Shown here one piece after another: positions 51,967 through 61,394 of a stretch of DNA of 64,000 nucleotides. The notes below the pieces were generated by a model. It had not been told where the DNA came from. It saw nothing but the letters and a program-made list of their open reading frames with translations, and did no database searches. The translations under genes and the position numbers were made by a program. Positions within the stretch are counted from its first letter, which is position 1, and each line of letters begins with the position of its first letter. The stretch covers positions 80,939-144,938 of the forward strand of contig PHCC01000023.1 of the NCBI GenBank assembly GCA_002842215.1. Reading direction: 5' to 3'. The stretch comes from Betaproteobacteria bacterium HGW-Betaproteobacteria-9 (GTDB taxonomy: Bacteria > Pseudomonadota > Gammaproteobacteria > Burkholderiales > Burkholderiaceae_C).

Positions 51967-52687
51967 GGGGGGTGCGCTTTCGGCGGGGGGAAATGAATTG
52001 GAACCAGACATAGAGGCCACCCGCGAGGGTGCACAGGCCAAACCACTGGAAGGCGTAACCGTGGTGTTTTTCGACACCGGCTGCGACACGCGGCCAGTCG
52101 CGCTGCAGACCGTTGTCTGCGTTGTCCGTCTGCAGGACCGAGACGTCCAGCAGAGACACGCCGAACTCCAGGGCCAGACCGGGGATGTCGACATTTTGCC
52201 GGATCGGCCCCGAGCCCGACTCACCCAGCTGGAAAAGCCTGCCCGGTGGTGGTGCCAGACGCCCTTCGAGACGGACATCGCCTTCCGGCGTATCCACCGC
52301 CGGTACACGGCTGCGATCGTTGAAGTCCCGCGCCACCCAGCCCCGCTGAACCAGGATCGCACGGTCGCTGCCGGCCAGTCGCAGCGGTGTGATCACAAAA
52401 AAGCCCACCTTGGCGTTCATCTGCCGGTTGTCGAGAAACAGGCTGGCGCCCTGCACCCAGCGACCGCTCAATTGCACGGGGCGGTGCAGGCCGGTCAAGG
52501 GGTCGGCAGCCTGCAAGAGCTCAGAGTTCGACCAGGGCGCCAGCTGGCCCCGCTGTTCGATCTGCGCCTGCAGCGCGCGCTTCTGCCCGGCGCGGTCCAG
52601 CTGCCAGAAACCCAGCGCGGCGGTGACCGCCATCGTGACGACGGTGGCCAGCGTCACGACCCAGAAACGCGCGGACCGGGTACTCAC
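51947..52687 (-). CDS. SURF1-family oxidase assembly protein
   Basis: 246 residues from the GTG at 52687, with GGAGGG eight bases upstream. Two transmembrane helices at the ends, and the SURF1 pattern GFWQLDRAGQKRAL, GRWVQGASLFLDNRQMN, VQRGWVAR and GYAFQWFGL. It aids insertion of haem A into subunit I. Confidence 0.9.
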   Translation of the reverse strand: MSTRSARFWVVTLATVVTMAVTAALGFWQLDRAGQKRALQAQIEQRGQLAPWSNSELLQAADPLTGLHRPVQLSGRWVQGASLFLDNRQMNAKVGFFVITPLRLAGSDRAILVQRGWVARDFNDRSRVPAVDTPEGDVRLEGRLAPPPGRLFQLGESGSGPIRQNVDIPGLALEFGVSLLDVSVLQTDNADNGLQRDWPRVAAGVEKHHGYAFQWFGLCTLAGGLYVWFQFISPRRKRTPHGPEAR

Positions 52688-52797
52688 TGGGCTACCCTCC
52701 GTGCGGTGCACTGCGGGGCCGAGCGCCTTCGGAGCGGCCGAGCGACGCTCATGCAAGAGCTCCCGCGGAGATCACAAACAAACCGATAATTGATCGC

Positions 52798-53043
52798 ATG
52801 AAATACCTTGTCATCGCGGCCTTCGTCGCCATCATCGGCAGCCTGGCGGCTGCGCTGGTCTTCATGATGCGCGGCGGCGCCAGCGAAACCGGAGAAGATG
52901 GAAAAACGGCCGTCCCGCGCAAGAACCACATGGCGCGGGCACTGGCCTTCCGGGTGGGATTCTCCATCCTGCTGTTTGTTGCGGTGCTCGTCAGTTACCT
53001 CATGGGCTGGATACAGCCCACCGGCCTTCCCTTGCAGCGCTGA
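52798..53043 (+). CDS. DUF2909 twin-transmembrane protein
   Basis: 81 residues, two helices (3-24 and 51-68). It is divergent from surf1 and is followed by a strong two-way terminator. Family members are found in this position in Burkholderiales oxidase clusters. Role unknown. Confidence 0.8.
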   Translation: MKYLVIAAFVAIIGSLAAALVFMMRGGASETGEDGKTAVPRKNHMARALAFRVGFSILLFVAVLVSYLMGWIQPTGLPLQR

Positions 53044-53053
53044 GCCGGGCCAC

Positions 53054-53099
53054 GACGGACAAGAAAAAAGCGCCTGCTGGCGCTTTTTTCTTGTCCGTC
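53054..53099. terminator. Bidirectional terminator with perfect 21-bp stem
   Basis: A 21-bp perfect inverted repeat starting GACGGACAAG with a TGCT loop; A-runs and T-runs in both arms make it work in both directions. It separates the DUF2909 and ctaE genes, which converge. Confidence 0.9.
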
Positions 53100-53128
53100 C
53101 GGAGCGCTTTCGCGCCCCGTACCCGGAC

Positions 53129-54010
53129 TCACATCCAGTAAACAAGGATGTAGAGACCCAACCAGACCACGTCCACGAAGTGCCAGTACCAGGCGGCGCC
53201 TTCAAAGCCAAAGTGGCGCTCGGCATTGAAGTGGCCTTTCTGCAGGCGCAGCGTGATGAACAGCAGCATCAGCATGCCGACAAACACGTGGAAACCGTGG
53301 AAGCCCGTGAGCATGAAGAACGTCGAGCCGAAGATGCCCGAAGACAGCTTGAGGTTCAGGTCGCTGTAGGCGTGGGCGTATTCGTAGCCCTGAACGAACA
53401 GGAACACGATACCCAGCAGAACCGTCATCCACATGAAGGCGATGGTCTTGCCGCGGTTGCCCACTTGCAGCGCATGGTGGGCGATGGTCAGCGTCACGCC
53501 CGAGCTCAACAGCAAAGCCGTGTTGATGGTGGGCAGCCAGAACGGGCCCATGGTCTGGAACGGCTCGACGATGCCGGCCGGCGAAGCGGTGGCACCGGCC
53601 TGCAGGCTGGGCCACACCGAGGTGAAATCGGGCCAGATCAGCGCGTTTTCGATGTTGCCCAGCGCCGGCACCGAGTGGGTGCGGGCCCACCACAGCGCGG
53701 TGAAGAAGGCGCCGAAGAACATCACTTCGGAGAAGATGAACCAGCTCATGCTCCAGCGGAACGACAGGTCGATCTTGCGCCCGTACATGCCGCTCTGGCT
53801 CTCGCCGATCGCCTGGGAAAACCACTGGAACAGCACGATGAGCCAGAAGGCCATGCCGAACGCCAGCGAGTACATGCCCCACTCGGCGCCGTTGACCCAC
53901 TGACCTGCGCCCAGGATGACGAAAAACAGGCCAATGGCCGCCATCACCGGATGGCGCGATGGCCCCGGGACGAAGTAATAAGGCGTTGTGCCGTGTGCTG
54001 CTGCTGACAT
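53129..54010 (-). CDS. ctaE: Cytochrome c oxidase subunit III
   Basis: 293 residues with seven helices. Conserved HPVMAAIGLFF, WWSRTHSVP-type and HGFHVFVG segments are present. It is the last gene of the main oxidase operon, preceded by the DUF2970 gene with 70 bp between them. Confidence 0.93.
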   Translation of the reverse strand: MSAAAHGTTPYYFVPGPSRHPVMAAIGLFFVILGAGQWVNGAEWGMYSLAFGMAFWLIVLFQWFSQAIGESQSGMYGRKIDLSFRWSMSWFIFSEVMFFGAFFTALWWARTHSVPALGNIENALIWPDFTSVWPSLQAGATASPAGIVEPFQTMGPFWLPTINTALLLSSGVTLTIAHHALQVGNRGKTIAFMWMTVLLGIVFLFVQGYEYAHAYSDLNLKLSSGIFGSTFFMLTGFHGFHVFVGMLMLLFITLRLQKGHFNAERHFGFEGAAWYWHFVDVVWLGLYILVYWM

Positions 54011-54080
54011 GCTCTCTCCTATGTGCTGAACGCTTGTATGAATAGCTGGAAGAATGAAAAGTGGGTTCGGGAACCGGGGC

Positions 54081-54290
54081 TCAGGGCACCACCCAGTTCA
54101 CCAACAAAATCAGGCCAACGACAAAAAGCAGTGCCATGACGATGCCCACCACCACGATGTGGATGGGGTTGAGCTTGGCAATGTCGCTCTGGTAGTCGGC
54201 GTTGCGGCGCACACCCAGAAAGCCCCAGAGCACGGCTTTCACGGTGGCGCCGATGGAGCCTTTGCGCCGGTGCAGAGGATTCTGGTTCAT
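54081..54290 (-). CDS. DUF2970 family small membrane protein
   Basis: 69 residues with one helix (VVVGIVMALLFVVGLILLVNWVV). The N-terminus ATVKAVLWGFLGVRR is the family signature. It overlaps ctaG by four bases. Role unknown, conserved in oxidase clusters. Confidence 0.85.
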   Translation of the reverse strand: MNQNPLHRRKGSIGATVKAVLWGFLGVRRNADYQSDIAKLNPIHIVVVGIVMALLFVVGLILLVNWVVP

Positions 54291-54895
54291 ACCGGATCCG
54301 CCGGTTGGGCGATGGGCAGCGTGTGCACCGCCACGTCCTGGGGCGCCGCCGGCACCTTGCCGCCCACCTCGAAGAAGGTGTAGGACAGCGTGATGGTGGT
54401 GACGTCCTTGGGCAGGCGCGGATCGATCACGAAGGCCACCGGCCATTCCTTCTTTTCGCCCGCTTTCAACGTGTACTGGGTGAAACAGAAGCACTCCAGC
54501 TTGTTGAAATGGGCAGCCGACTGCTTGGGCGCGTAACTCGGGATAGCCTGCGCGGCCATGGTGCGGTCCTGGATGTTCTGGAACTCGTAGACCACGGTGG
54601 TGAGTTCGCCCGGGTGCACCTGCAGCGAACGCACCGCTGGCTTGAAATGCCAGGGTCCGCGGGTGTTGACATCGAACTCGACCGTGATGCTGCGCGAACG
54701 GTCCACCTGGGTGTTGGCCGGCAGCACGGCGCGCGCGCCGGGCACGTCGCGCTCGGCCAGCGCCAGCACGTTGATGCCGGTCATTTCACAGATGGCGTTG
54801 TAGATCGGCACCAGCGCATAGCCGAAGCCGAACATGCCCAGCGTGATCACGGCGAGCTTGCCCACCATCTTGAAGTTTTCGCGGCGCAGTCCCAT
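54287..54895 (-). CDS. ctaG: Cytochrome c oxidase assembly protein CtaG/Cox11
   Basis: 202 residues. One N-terminal helix, then the copper-binding domain with NKLECFCFTQYTLKAGE and VDRSRSITVEFD. It inserts CuB into subunit I. Coupled to DUF2970. Confidence 0.93.
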   Translation of the reverse strand: MGLRRENFKMVGKLAVITLGMFGFGYALVPIYNAICEMTGINVLALAERDVPGARAVLPANTQVDRSRSITVEFDVNTRGPWHFKPAVRSLQVHPGELTTVVYEFQNIQDRTMAAQAIPSYAPKQSAAHFNKLECFCFTQYTLKAGEKKEWPVAFVIDPRLPKDVTTITLSYTFFEVGGKVPAAPQDVAVHTLPIAQPADPV

Positions 54896-54929
54896 GGGGT
54901 GTTCCGAAATAACGGGTGTCGGGCGGCGA

Positions 54930-55058
54930 TCAGCCGCCGAACAACACCATCTTGCCCACGAAGCCGAGGAAAAAAACCAGCGCCACGGACCCCAGGATCA
55001 GGCCCAGGCGCAGGTTGTTCTTTTTTTGATCAGGCGTCATTTTTTCGAATGTGGCCAT
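54930..55058 (-). CDS. Cytochrome oxidase small assembly protein (42 residues)
   Basis: 42 residues; start at 55058, five bases after the ctaD stop. One helix (LRLGLILGSVALVFFLGFVGKMVLF) after a charged, basic N-terminus. It is too short for routine gene callers; its conserved place in Burkholderiales oxidase clusters supports it. Confidence 0.75.
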   Translation of the reverse strand: MATFEKMTPDQKKNNLRLGLILGSVALVFFLGFVGKMVLFGG

Positions 55059-55063
55059 GGGGT

Positions 55064-56683
55064 TCAGCCAACGATCCGGGTGGCGCTCGCGTCCAGCTTG
55101 GGTGGGTTCTCGAAGGTGTGGAACGGAGCCGGCGACGGCACTTCCCACTCCAGACCTTCAGCGCCTTCCCAGGGCTTCTGCGGGGCCTTGGCACCCTTGC
55201 CGCGCATGGCGGGCAGCGCAACCGCCAGGAAGAAATAGACCTGGGCAATACCGAAGGCGAAACCGCCCACCGAAGCGATGGCGTTGAAGTCGGCGAACTG
55301 CATCGGGTAGTCGGCATAGCGGCGGGGCATGCCGGCCAGACCCAGGAAGTGCATCGGGAAGAAGGTGACGTTGAAGGAAATCATCGACCACCAGAAGTGG
55401 ATCTGGCCACGGGTTTCGCTGTACATCACGCCGGTCCACTTGGGCAGCCAGTAGTAGATGCCGGCGAACATGGCGAACAGCGAACCGGCCACCAGCACGT
55501 AGTGGAAGTGCGCCACCACGTAGTAGGTGTCCTGCATCTGGATGTCGATCGGCGCGACCGACAGGATCAGGCCGGTGAAGCCACCGATGGTGAACACGAA
55601 GATGAAGCCGACGGCCCACATCATCGGGGTCTCGAAGGTCATCGAACCCTTCCACATGGTCGCGATCCAGTTGAAGATCTTCACGCCCGTGGGCACGGCG
55701 ATCAGCATGGTCGAGTACATGAAGAACAGCTGGCCCGTCACCGGCATGCCGGTGGTGAACATGTGGTGCGCCCACACGACGAAGGACAGGATGGCGATGG
55801 AGCCGGTGGCGTACACCATGGAGGCATAGCCGAACAGCTTCTTGCGCGCGAAGGCGGGCACGACCTGGCTCACGATGCCGAAGGCCGGCAAGATCATGAT
55901 GTAGACCTCGGGGTGGCCAAAGAACCAGAAGATGTGCTGGTACATCACCGGGTCGCCGCCGCCGGCGGGGTTGAAGAAGCTGGTGCCGAAGTGGCGGTCG
56001 GTCAGCGTCATGGTGATGGCGCCGGCCAGCACGGGCATCACGGCGATCAGCAGGTAGGCCGTGATCAGCCAGGTCCAGCAGAACATCGGCATCTTCATCA
56101 GCGTCATGCCGGGGGCGCGCATGTTCAGGATGGTGACGATGATGTTGATCGAGCCCATGATGGAAGACGCGCCCAGGATGTGCATGGCGAAGATGCCGGC
56201 GTCCATCGAGGGGCCCATCTGCAGCGTCAGCGGTGCGTACAGCGTCCAGCCTGCGGCGGGGGCGCCGCCGGGCATGAAGAACGACGACACCAGCATGATG
56301 GCGGCCGGGATCATCAGCCAGAAGCTGAAGTTGTTCATGCGCGCGAATGCCATGTCGCCCGCGCCGATCTGCAGCGGAATCATCCAGTTCGCGAAGCCCA
56401 CGAAGGCCGGCATGATGGCGCCGAACACCATGATCAGGCCGTGCATGGTGGTGAGCTGGTTGAACAACCCGGGGTTGACCAGTTGCAGGCCGGGCTGGAA
56501 CAGCTCGGCGCGGATCAGCAGTGCGAGCACGCCGCCCACCATGAGCATGGTGAAGGCGAACAGCAGGTACAGCGTGCCAATGTCTTTGTGGTTGGTGGCG
56601 TAGACCCAGCGGCGCCAGCCCGACGGGGCGTGGTGGTCGTGGTCATGGCCGTGCGCGTCGTGGTGGTCGAGAACTGCACTCAT
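55064..56683 (-). CDS. ctaD: Cytochrome c oxidase subunit I (aa3-type)
   Basis: 539 residues with twelve helices. The His-Tyr crosslink motif HPEVYI, the proton channel segments WMIPLQIGAGDMAFARMNN and STMLIAVPTGVK, and haem ligands in AHFHYVLVAG are intact. It reduces oxygen to water. The start at 56683 follows an AAGGAA site. Confidence 0.96.
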   Translation of the reverse strand: MSAVLDHHDAHGHDHDHHAPSGWRRWVYATNHKDIGTLYLLFAFTMLMVGGVLALLIRAELFQPGLQLVNPGLFNQLTTMHGLIMVFGAIMPAFVGFANWMIPLQIGAGDMAFARMNNFSFWLMIPAAIMLVSSFFMPGGAPAAGWTLYAPLTLQMGPSMDAGIFAMHILGASSIMGSINIIVTILNMRAPGMTLMKMPMFCWTWLITAYLLIAVMPVLAGAITMTLTDRHFGTSFFNPAGGGDPVMYQHIFWFFGHPEVYIMILPAFGIVSQVVPAFARKKLFGYASMVYATGSIAILSFVVWAHHMFTTGMPVTGQLFFMYSTMLIAVPTGVKIFNWIATMWKGSMTFETPMMWAVGFIFVFTIGGFTGLILSVAPIDIQMQDTYYVVAHFHYVLVAGSLFAMFAGIYYWLPKWTGVMYSETRGQIHFWWSMISFNVTFFPMHFLGLAGMPRRYADYPMQFADFNAIASVGGFAFGIAQVYFFLAVALPAMRGKGAKAPQKPWEGAEGLEWEVPSPAPFHTFENPPKLDASATRIVG

Positions 56684-56723
56684 CGTTGATTCCTTGGATA
56701 CTTTGAATTCTTCAGTCCACTGC

Positions 56724-57599
56724 TCACTTCGCAGCGACCACGGCCTTCTGTTGCTCGGTGACCCAGGCGGTGTACGCCTCGGTGCTCAGCACCTTCACGT
56801 GGATCGGCATGTAGGCGTGTTCCTTGCCGCACAGCTCGGCGCACTGGCCGTAGAAGTCGCCGGTCTTCTCGGCGCGGAACCAGGTGTCGCGCACGAAACC
56901 GGGGATGGCGTCTTGCTTGATGCCGAAGGCCGGCACCATGAAGGCGTGGATCACGTCGTTGGCGGTGGTGATGATGCGGATCTTCTTGCCCACGGGCACC
57001 ACGAGCGGGTTGTCCACCTTGAGCAGGTAGTCGTCGGTGGCGGACGGGTTGCCGCTGTTGGACATTTCGCGGTGGCTGTTGTCCAGCGTCGACAGGAACG
57101 AGATGCCTTCGCCTTCGCCCTTGATGTAGTCGTAGCCCCACTTCCACTGCATGCCCGTGGCCTTGATGGTCAGATCGCTGTTGGTGGTGTCTTTCTGCGC
57201 CACCAGCACTTTGGTGGCGGGCAGCGCCATACCGATCACGATCAGCAGCGGAACGATGGTCCAGCCCAGCTCCACCCAGATCGGTTCGGCCAGCACCTGC
57301 GACTTGTGGCCCACCGACTTGCGGTGCTTGACGATCGAATAGAACATCACGCCGAACACGACCACGAAGATGACGGCACAGATGGCCATCATGAACCAGT
57401 GCAGCCAGTGCTGTTCTTCGGCGATCTTGGTGGCCGGCGGTGCAAAGTTGAGCTGGTTGACCGCCGGGCCGCCCGGCAGATCATTGACCGCATGAGCCGC
57501 CTCCGTCACCCAGACGGCCGAGCCAAGGGCCATGGTCGAGGTCACCGACCGGAACCGGGACAGCGCATTACCGAGGAGCTTTCCTGCTTGATTGGTCAT
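56724..57599 (-). CDS. ctaC: Cytochrome c oxidase subunit II
   Basis: 291 residues from the ATG at 57599, a GTG two codons before being also possible. Signal peptide, two helices (around 75 and 120) and the CuA site GQCAELCGKEHAYMPIHV. It takes electrons from cytochrome c. First gene of the operon. Confidence 0.94.
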   Translation of the reverse strand: MTNQAGKLLGNALSRFRSVTSTMALGSAVWVTEAAHAVNDLPGGPAVNQLNFAPPATKIAEEQHWLHWFMMAICAVIFVVVFGVMFYSIVKHRKSVGHKSQVLAEPIWVELGWTIVPLLIVIGMALPATKVLVAQKDTTNSDLTIKATGMQWKWGYDYIKGEGEGISFLSTLDNSHREMSNSGNPSATDDYLLKVDNPLVVPVGKKIRIITTANDVIHAFMVPAFGIKQDAIPGFVRDTWFRAEKTGDFYGQCAELCGKEHAYMPIHVKVLSTEAYTAWVTEQQKAVVAAK

Positions 57600-58102
57600 T
57601 CTCACTTTTTCCGCCTCAAATATAAGTATTGATTTATATCAATGCCAATTAGAACAAATTCCGCGCACCGCCCCACTCAGGGAATACCCAAACGTGCGAC
57701 CCACACCTGTCAACCTTCTCTCAACGCCAGGGCGATTTCCCTGGCCAGCTCGGGCCTGAGGTCCGGTCGCAGGCAGCGGCCCACACAAGCCCGCAAAAAA
57801 CCAGCTCACCCGCTTCGGCAAGACCGAACCATGGCGCCGCAACAGCCCATGCGTGCTATCGGCAGACACGGTAAACCAGCGGAATGGGGGTGGGATGGAC
57901 TCATCCTTGCCTCGTCAGACCGGGCCTTGCGCGGCCCGCAGACCTGATCAGCCTTGCGGGGAAAACGCCCCGAAAGGTTTGATTTATGTCAATTGTAGCG
58001 GTCGGACACCCCGGTTTTTCTGGCGCCGCGGCCAAATTCCGCCCATCCGGACCTGGTTTTCAGGACCTTGCAGCGACCCGGCAGACGATCCGGGAAGGCC
58101 TC
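57600..58102. promoter_or_regulatory. ctaC upstream region with two FNR/Anr-type boxes
   Basis: 503 bp without a gene. TTGATTTATATCAA at 57629-57642 is a perfect TTGAT-N4-ATCAA box. TTGATTTATGTCAA at 57979-57992 has one mismatch. The middle holds nothing I can name. The first box lies 30 bases from the ctaC start and so could block transcription. Confidence 0.7.
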
Positions 58103-59011
58103 TCAGCTGCGGCCGGCGCGCAGCATGGCGCGCATGTCCTCGACCGAAACCGACTGGGTGGGGCCCAGCGGCACACGGGGGGCGGGCTTGAAAGCGTGCC
58201 CGTAAATCACCTCGAAAGTGAGCAACAGGCGCCCATCGCCGGACCGTGGCAACCCGTCCTCGATGGCCCGGCACAGTTGGGCGTACCAGCCTCGGGAACG
58301 CATAGCCGGAAACCGCCCGGCGCTGAGGTTGCGCCCGAGTTCGCGCAGATCGCGCAGCAGGGGCTCCGCGCCGCTGTACGACAGGTTGATGCGCTCCATG
58401 TCCATCACCGGCTCGGCAAACCCGCTGTGCACCAGCATGTCGCCCCAGTCGTGCATGTCGGTGAAGGCATGCGCCGGATCGGGCCAGCCCGCCCGCGCGT
58501 ACACCGCCCGCAGCTCGCGCAGCGTGTCCGGGCCGAGACAGGAAAACATCAGAAAACCATCGGTCTGGATGCGGCTGTGCCAGCGTTTCAGCAGGTCCAG
58601 GGGCTGGGGTTCATGGTGCAGGGCCATGTTGGCCCAGAGCATCGCCACGCGCGTGTCGTCGGTCGCCGGTTGCGGATTGAAGGCACGGCGCCATTGGGTC
58701 GGTTTCCAGGAACGTTTCGCCGGCTCCAGCGTGGCCTGCAGGGCCCGCTGAATGTGCCGCGACTCGACATGGCACTCGGCCAGGGGCAACTGTTCGCGCA
58801 GGCGCTGGTGCGCCGTCAGGCCACCGTCGACCGGCTCCCAATGCAGCCAGCTCGCGGGGGCATTCCGGAACCATTTCAGCCGCTCCGCCATGCGCGTGGC
58901 CACCTCTTCGTGCAGCCACGGGCTCTGGGTCCGCGGCTGATCGAGCCAGCGCGAGGCCGCGCGCGGATCCAGTCCGGGCACGGCAGAAGCGGTTTCAGGT
59001 GTGGTTTTCAA
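58103..59011 (-). CDS. BioC-like methyltransferase with altered SAM-binding motif
   Basis: 302 residues, probably from a TTG at 59011; a longer start cannot be excluded since no good ribosome site is seen. The later methyltransferase motifs look like malonyl-ACP methyltransferases: DDTRVAMLWANMALHHEP, DGFLMFSCLGPDTLRELR. The SAM motif I, normally DxGxGxG, reads WLHWEPVDGGLTA, with two glycines missing. Divergent from comF. Confidence 0.65.
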   Translation of the reverse strand: MKTTPETASAVPGLDPRAASRWLDQPRTQSPWLHEEVATRMAERLKWFRNAPASWLHWEPVDGGLTAHQRLREQLPLAECHVESRHIQRALQATLEPAKRSWKPTQWRRAFNPQPATDDTRVAMLWANMALHHEPQPLDLLKRWHSRIQTDGFLMFSCLGPDTLRELRAVYARAGWPDPAHAFTDMHDWGDMLVHSGFAEPVMDMERINLSYSGAEPLLRDLRELGRNLSAGRFPAMRSRGWYAQLCRAIEDGLPRSGDGRLLLTFEVIYGHAFKPAPRVPLGPTQSVSVEDMRAMLRAGRS

Positions 59012-59069
59012 GGGTCGTGGTGCTCGCTCGGGCGCGCGTATGCGGCGTCGGCGCCAGTATATTGGCCCC

Positions 59070-59807
59070 ATGTCCGGCAGCCACCCTCTGTACCAGCTCA
59101 TGCAGCGCCTGCCCGGCACCTGTCAGGTGTGCGGGCGCTGGCCGTCGTTGCCGGTGTGCCCTGCCTGCGAAACACGCCACGCTCCGCCCGATCCCCGCTG
59201 CCCGACCTGTGCCCGACGCCTGCCTCCAGGCTCCACACACTGCGGCGCCTGCCTCTCACGGAGCGAGGGCTCGCACGCTCATAACCTGCACGCCCTGGTG
59301 GCTGCGGTGGACTACGCCTACCCGTGGGACGGGCTGATCGCCCGTTTCAAGTTCCGGGGCGAGCCCGGCTGGGCGGGTCCACTCGCCGCCCTCATGCTGC
59401 GCCAGCCGGGGGTGGGCGAGTTGCTGCGCGCGTGCGACGTGGTGGTGCCCGTCCCGGTCACCGCGGCTCGACTCGCCGAGCGTGGTTACAACCAGGCGTG
59501 GGAACTGATCAAGGCCTTGCGCCGACAGGCGACCGATACCCGGGCGCTGGCGCTGTCCGACGCCCTGGTGCGCATCGGCAACGCGCCCGACCAGCACCCG
59601 CTGCCCCGTGAACAGCGGCTGCGCAACCTGCAGGGCAGCTTTGTCGTCCATCCGCACCATGTGGCCCGCCTGCAGAATACCCACGTGCTCCTGGTGGACG
59701 ACGTCAGTACCACCGGCACCACACTCAACAGCGCCGCGCAGGCGCTGCTGAAGGCGGGCACCGGTCGTGTCAGTGCCCTGGTGCTGGCCCGCACCAGCAG
59801 CCACTGA
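59070..59807 (+). CDS. ComF-family phosphoribosyltransferase-like protein
   Basis: 245 residues from the ATG at 59070. N-terminal zinc-finger Cys pairs (CQVCGRW, CPACE, CPTCAR, CGACLS) precede the PRTase domain with VVVPVPVT, ERGYNQAWELIKAL and the PRPP loop VLLVDDVSTTGTT. ComF proteins take part in DNA uptake and may support recombination. Confidence 0.9.
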   Translation: MSGSHPLYQLMQRLPGTCQVCGRWPSLPVCPACETRHAPPDPRCPTCARRLPPGSTHCGACLSRSEGSHAHNLHALVAAVDYAYPWDGLIARFKFRGEPGWAGPLAALMLRQPGVGELLRACDVVVPVPVTAARLAERGYNQAWELIKALRRQATDTRALALSDALVRIGNAPDQHPLPREQRLRNLQGSFVVHPHHVARLQNTHVLLVDDVSTTGTTLNSAAQALLKAGTGRVSALVLARTSSH

Positions 59808-59980
59808 ATCTCACCCATTCCTGATCAAACGCAGGGACTGATGCGACGGGCAACAAGGGACAGCGCGGTGTACCGGGAACACGCCGAATTGCGCTTATCA
59901 TCGCGGCCAAGCAGGGAGCACACAAGGTCAGGCCAACGGCCCGACTCGTTGCGCGCGCCACAGCACCTTGACCTGCACCC

Positions 59981-60454
59981 ATGTTCCACATCGTTCTCGT
60001 TGCGCCCGAAATTCCACCCAACACGGGGAATGTGATTCGGCTCAGCGCCAACACGGGTTGCACACTGCACCTGATCGAGCCCCTGGGCTTCTCGATGGAC
60101 GACAAGCAGATGCGGCGAGCGGGACTCGACTACCACGAGTACGCACAGGTCCGCCGGCATGCCGACTGGGCCGGCTTTCTCGAATCCGAACAACCCGACC
60201 CGCAGCGCCTGTTTGCCTGTACCACCCGCAGCAGCCGCAGCGTGTACGACAACCGCTTCCAGCCCGGCGACTGGCTGGTGTTCGGCTCGGAAACGCAGGG
60301 CCTGCCCGAAGCGGTGCGGTCGCAGTTCCCCGACAGCCAGCGTTTGCGCCTGCCCATGATCGAGGGCCAGCGCAGCCTGAACCTGTCCAACTCGGTGGCG
60401 GTGGTCGTTTACGAAGCGTGGCGTCAGCAGGACTTCGGGACCACACGCCTGTGA
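59981..60454 (+). CDS. trmL: tRNA (cytidine(34)-2'-O)-methyltransferase TrmL
   Basis: 157 residues of the SPOUT class. Motifs: VAPEIPPNTGNVIRLSANTGC, GSETQGLP and NLSNSVAVVVYEAWRQ. It 2'-O-methylates the wobble base of tRNA-Leu isoacceptors (CmAA and cmnm5UmAA), so it fits the tRNA-Leu in this window. The region from 59808 to 59980 holds nothing I can name. Confidence 0.93.
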   Translation: MFHIVLVAPEIPPNTGNVIRLSANTGCTLHLIEPLGFSMDDKQMRRAGLDYHEYAQVRRHADWAGFLESEQPDPQRLFACTTRSSRSVYDNRFQPGDWLVFGSETQGLPEAVRSQFPDSQRLRLPMIEGQRSLNLSNSVAVVVYEAWRQQDFGTTRL

Positions 60455-60599
60455 TACCTGTCACTGTGGCACTGGGGAGCCGACCCCACACGAGCACTCA
60501 GGGCGCCGACACAATAACGAGCTTCCTTTGCCCGCGTCGAGCGAGACCCGCCGCCGCCCCATCTGTCCCTGCGCCCCACCAGGTCGCCCGGAGGCCCGC

Positions 60600-60923
60600 T
60601 TGATTCCCACCATCGCCCGCATCATCAGGGGGACGCTCAGTCCGCGCTCGACCGCGCGCAAGACGCCCAGCCTGAAAGATATTCAAGTCATTCGCAACGC
60701 CCTGCTTCAAAGCGTGGAGGATTGCGACAGCGCGCCTGCGCAACGCCTGCGCCACAAAATCGCCGCCACCCAGACCGCCAAGGAGCTCTGGATGTTGCGC
60801 AACGACGCCTACCAGCTGATTTCGCAACAACACAGCCAGAGCGCAGCGGCAGCACGGATCAACGACCTCATCTCGGCTTTCGAAGGCTGGCTCGAACCGA
60901 GCCAGCTGGTGCGTATCAAATAG
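60600..60923 (+). CDS. Small conserved protein of unknown function
   Basis: 107 residues from a TTG at 60600, chosen because GGAGG lies six bases upstream. Mostly helical (LKDIQVIRNALLQSV, AKELWMLRNDAYQLISQQHS, AAARINDLISAFEGWL), basic N-terminus. No motif is recognised. Confidence 0.65.
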   Translation: MIPTIARIIRGTLSPRSTARKTPSLKDIQVIRNALLQSVEDCDSAPAQRLRHKIAATQTAKELWMLRNDAYQLISQQHSQSAAAARINDLISAFEGWLEPSQLVRIK

Positions 60924-60938
60924 CCTTGCGCTCGTGGC

Positions 60939-61394
60939 TCAGGGATAGCGTCGCACCAGCGACTCGGCCACACACACCGGCTTGTCTGACCCCTCGCGTT
61001 CGACCGCCACCGACCACAGCATCTGCAGGCCGTTGCGCTCGATCGGCTCCGCGCTGAGCAGCGCCAGGCGTCCGCGCAGGCGGCTGCCCACCGGCACCGG
61101 CGCCGTGAAACGCACCTTGTTGAGCCCGTAGTTCACGCCCACGCCAGCCTGCCGTATCTCGAAGGACGAGTCGAAAAACACCGGCAACAGCGACAGCGTG
61201 AGAAAGCCGTGTGCGATCGGCGCACCAAAAGGACCGGCGCGGGCCCGCTCCACATCCACGTGGATCCACTGGTGGTCGCCGGTGGCTTCGGCAAACCGGT
61301 TGACCTGCTCCTGGGTGATGGTGACCCAGTCGCTCACGGCCACTTCCTGGCCCACACACGCAGCCAGATCGGCCAGGGTTTCAAAGGTTTTCAT
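60939..61394 (-). CDS. MaoC-family dehydratase (R-specific enoyl-CoA hydratase type)
   Basis: 151 residues from the ATG at 61394. The hot-dog-fold hydratase motif FAEATGDHQWIHVD holds the catalytic Asp and His; FGAPIAHGFLTLSLLP follows. It hydrates enoyl-CoA, possibly for polyhydroxyalkanoate synthesis. It is convergent with the small protein gene. Confidence 0.88.
   Translation of the reverse strand: MKTFETLADLAACVGQEVAVSDWVTITQEQVNRFAEATGDHQWIHVDVERARAGPFGAPIAHGFLTLSLLPVFFDSSFEIRQAGVGVNYGLNKVRFTAPVPVGSRLRGRLALLSAEPIERNGLQMLWSVAVEREGSDKPVCVAESLVRRYP

Noticed and set aside
54305..56689. A 794-codon open frame antisense to ctaD and ctaG
   Set aside because: Low-complexity His/Gly/Arg-rich sequence without motifs, opposite well conserved oxidase genes.
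57642..57947. 101-codon open frame upstream of ctaC
   Set aside because: Arg/Gln-rich, no ribosome site, and it lies between two regulatory boxes.
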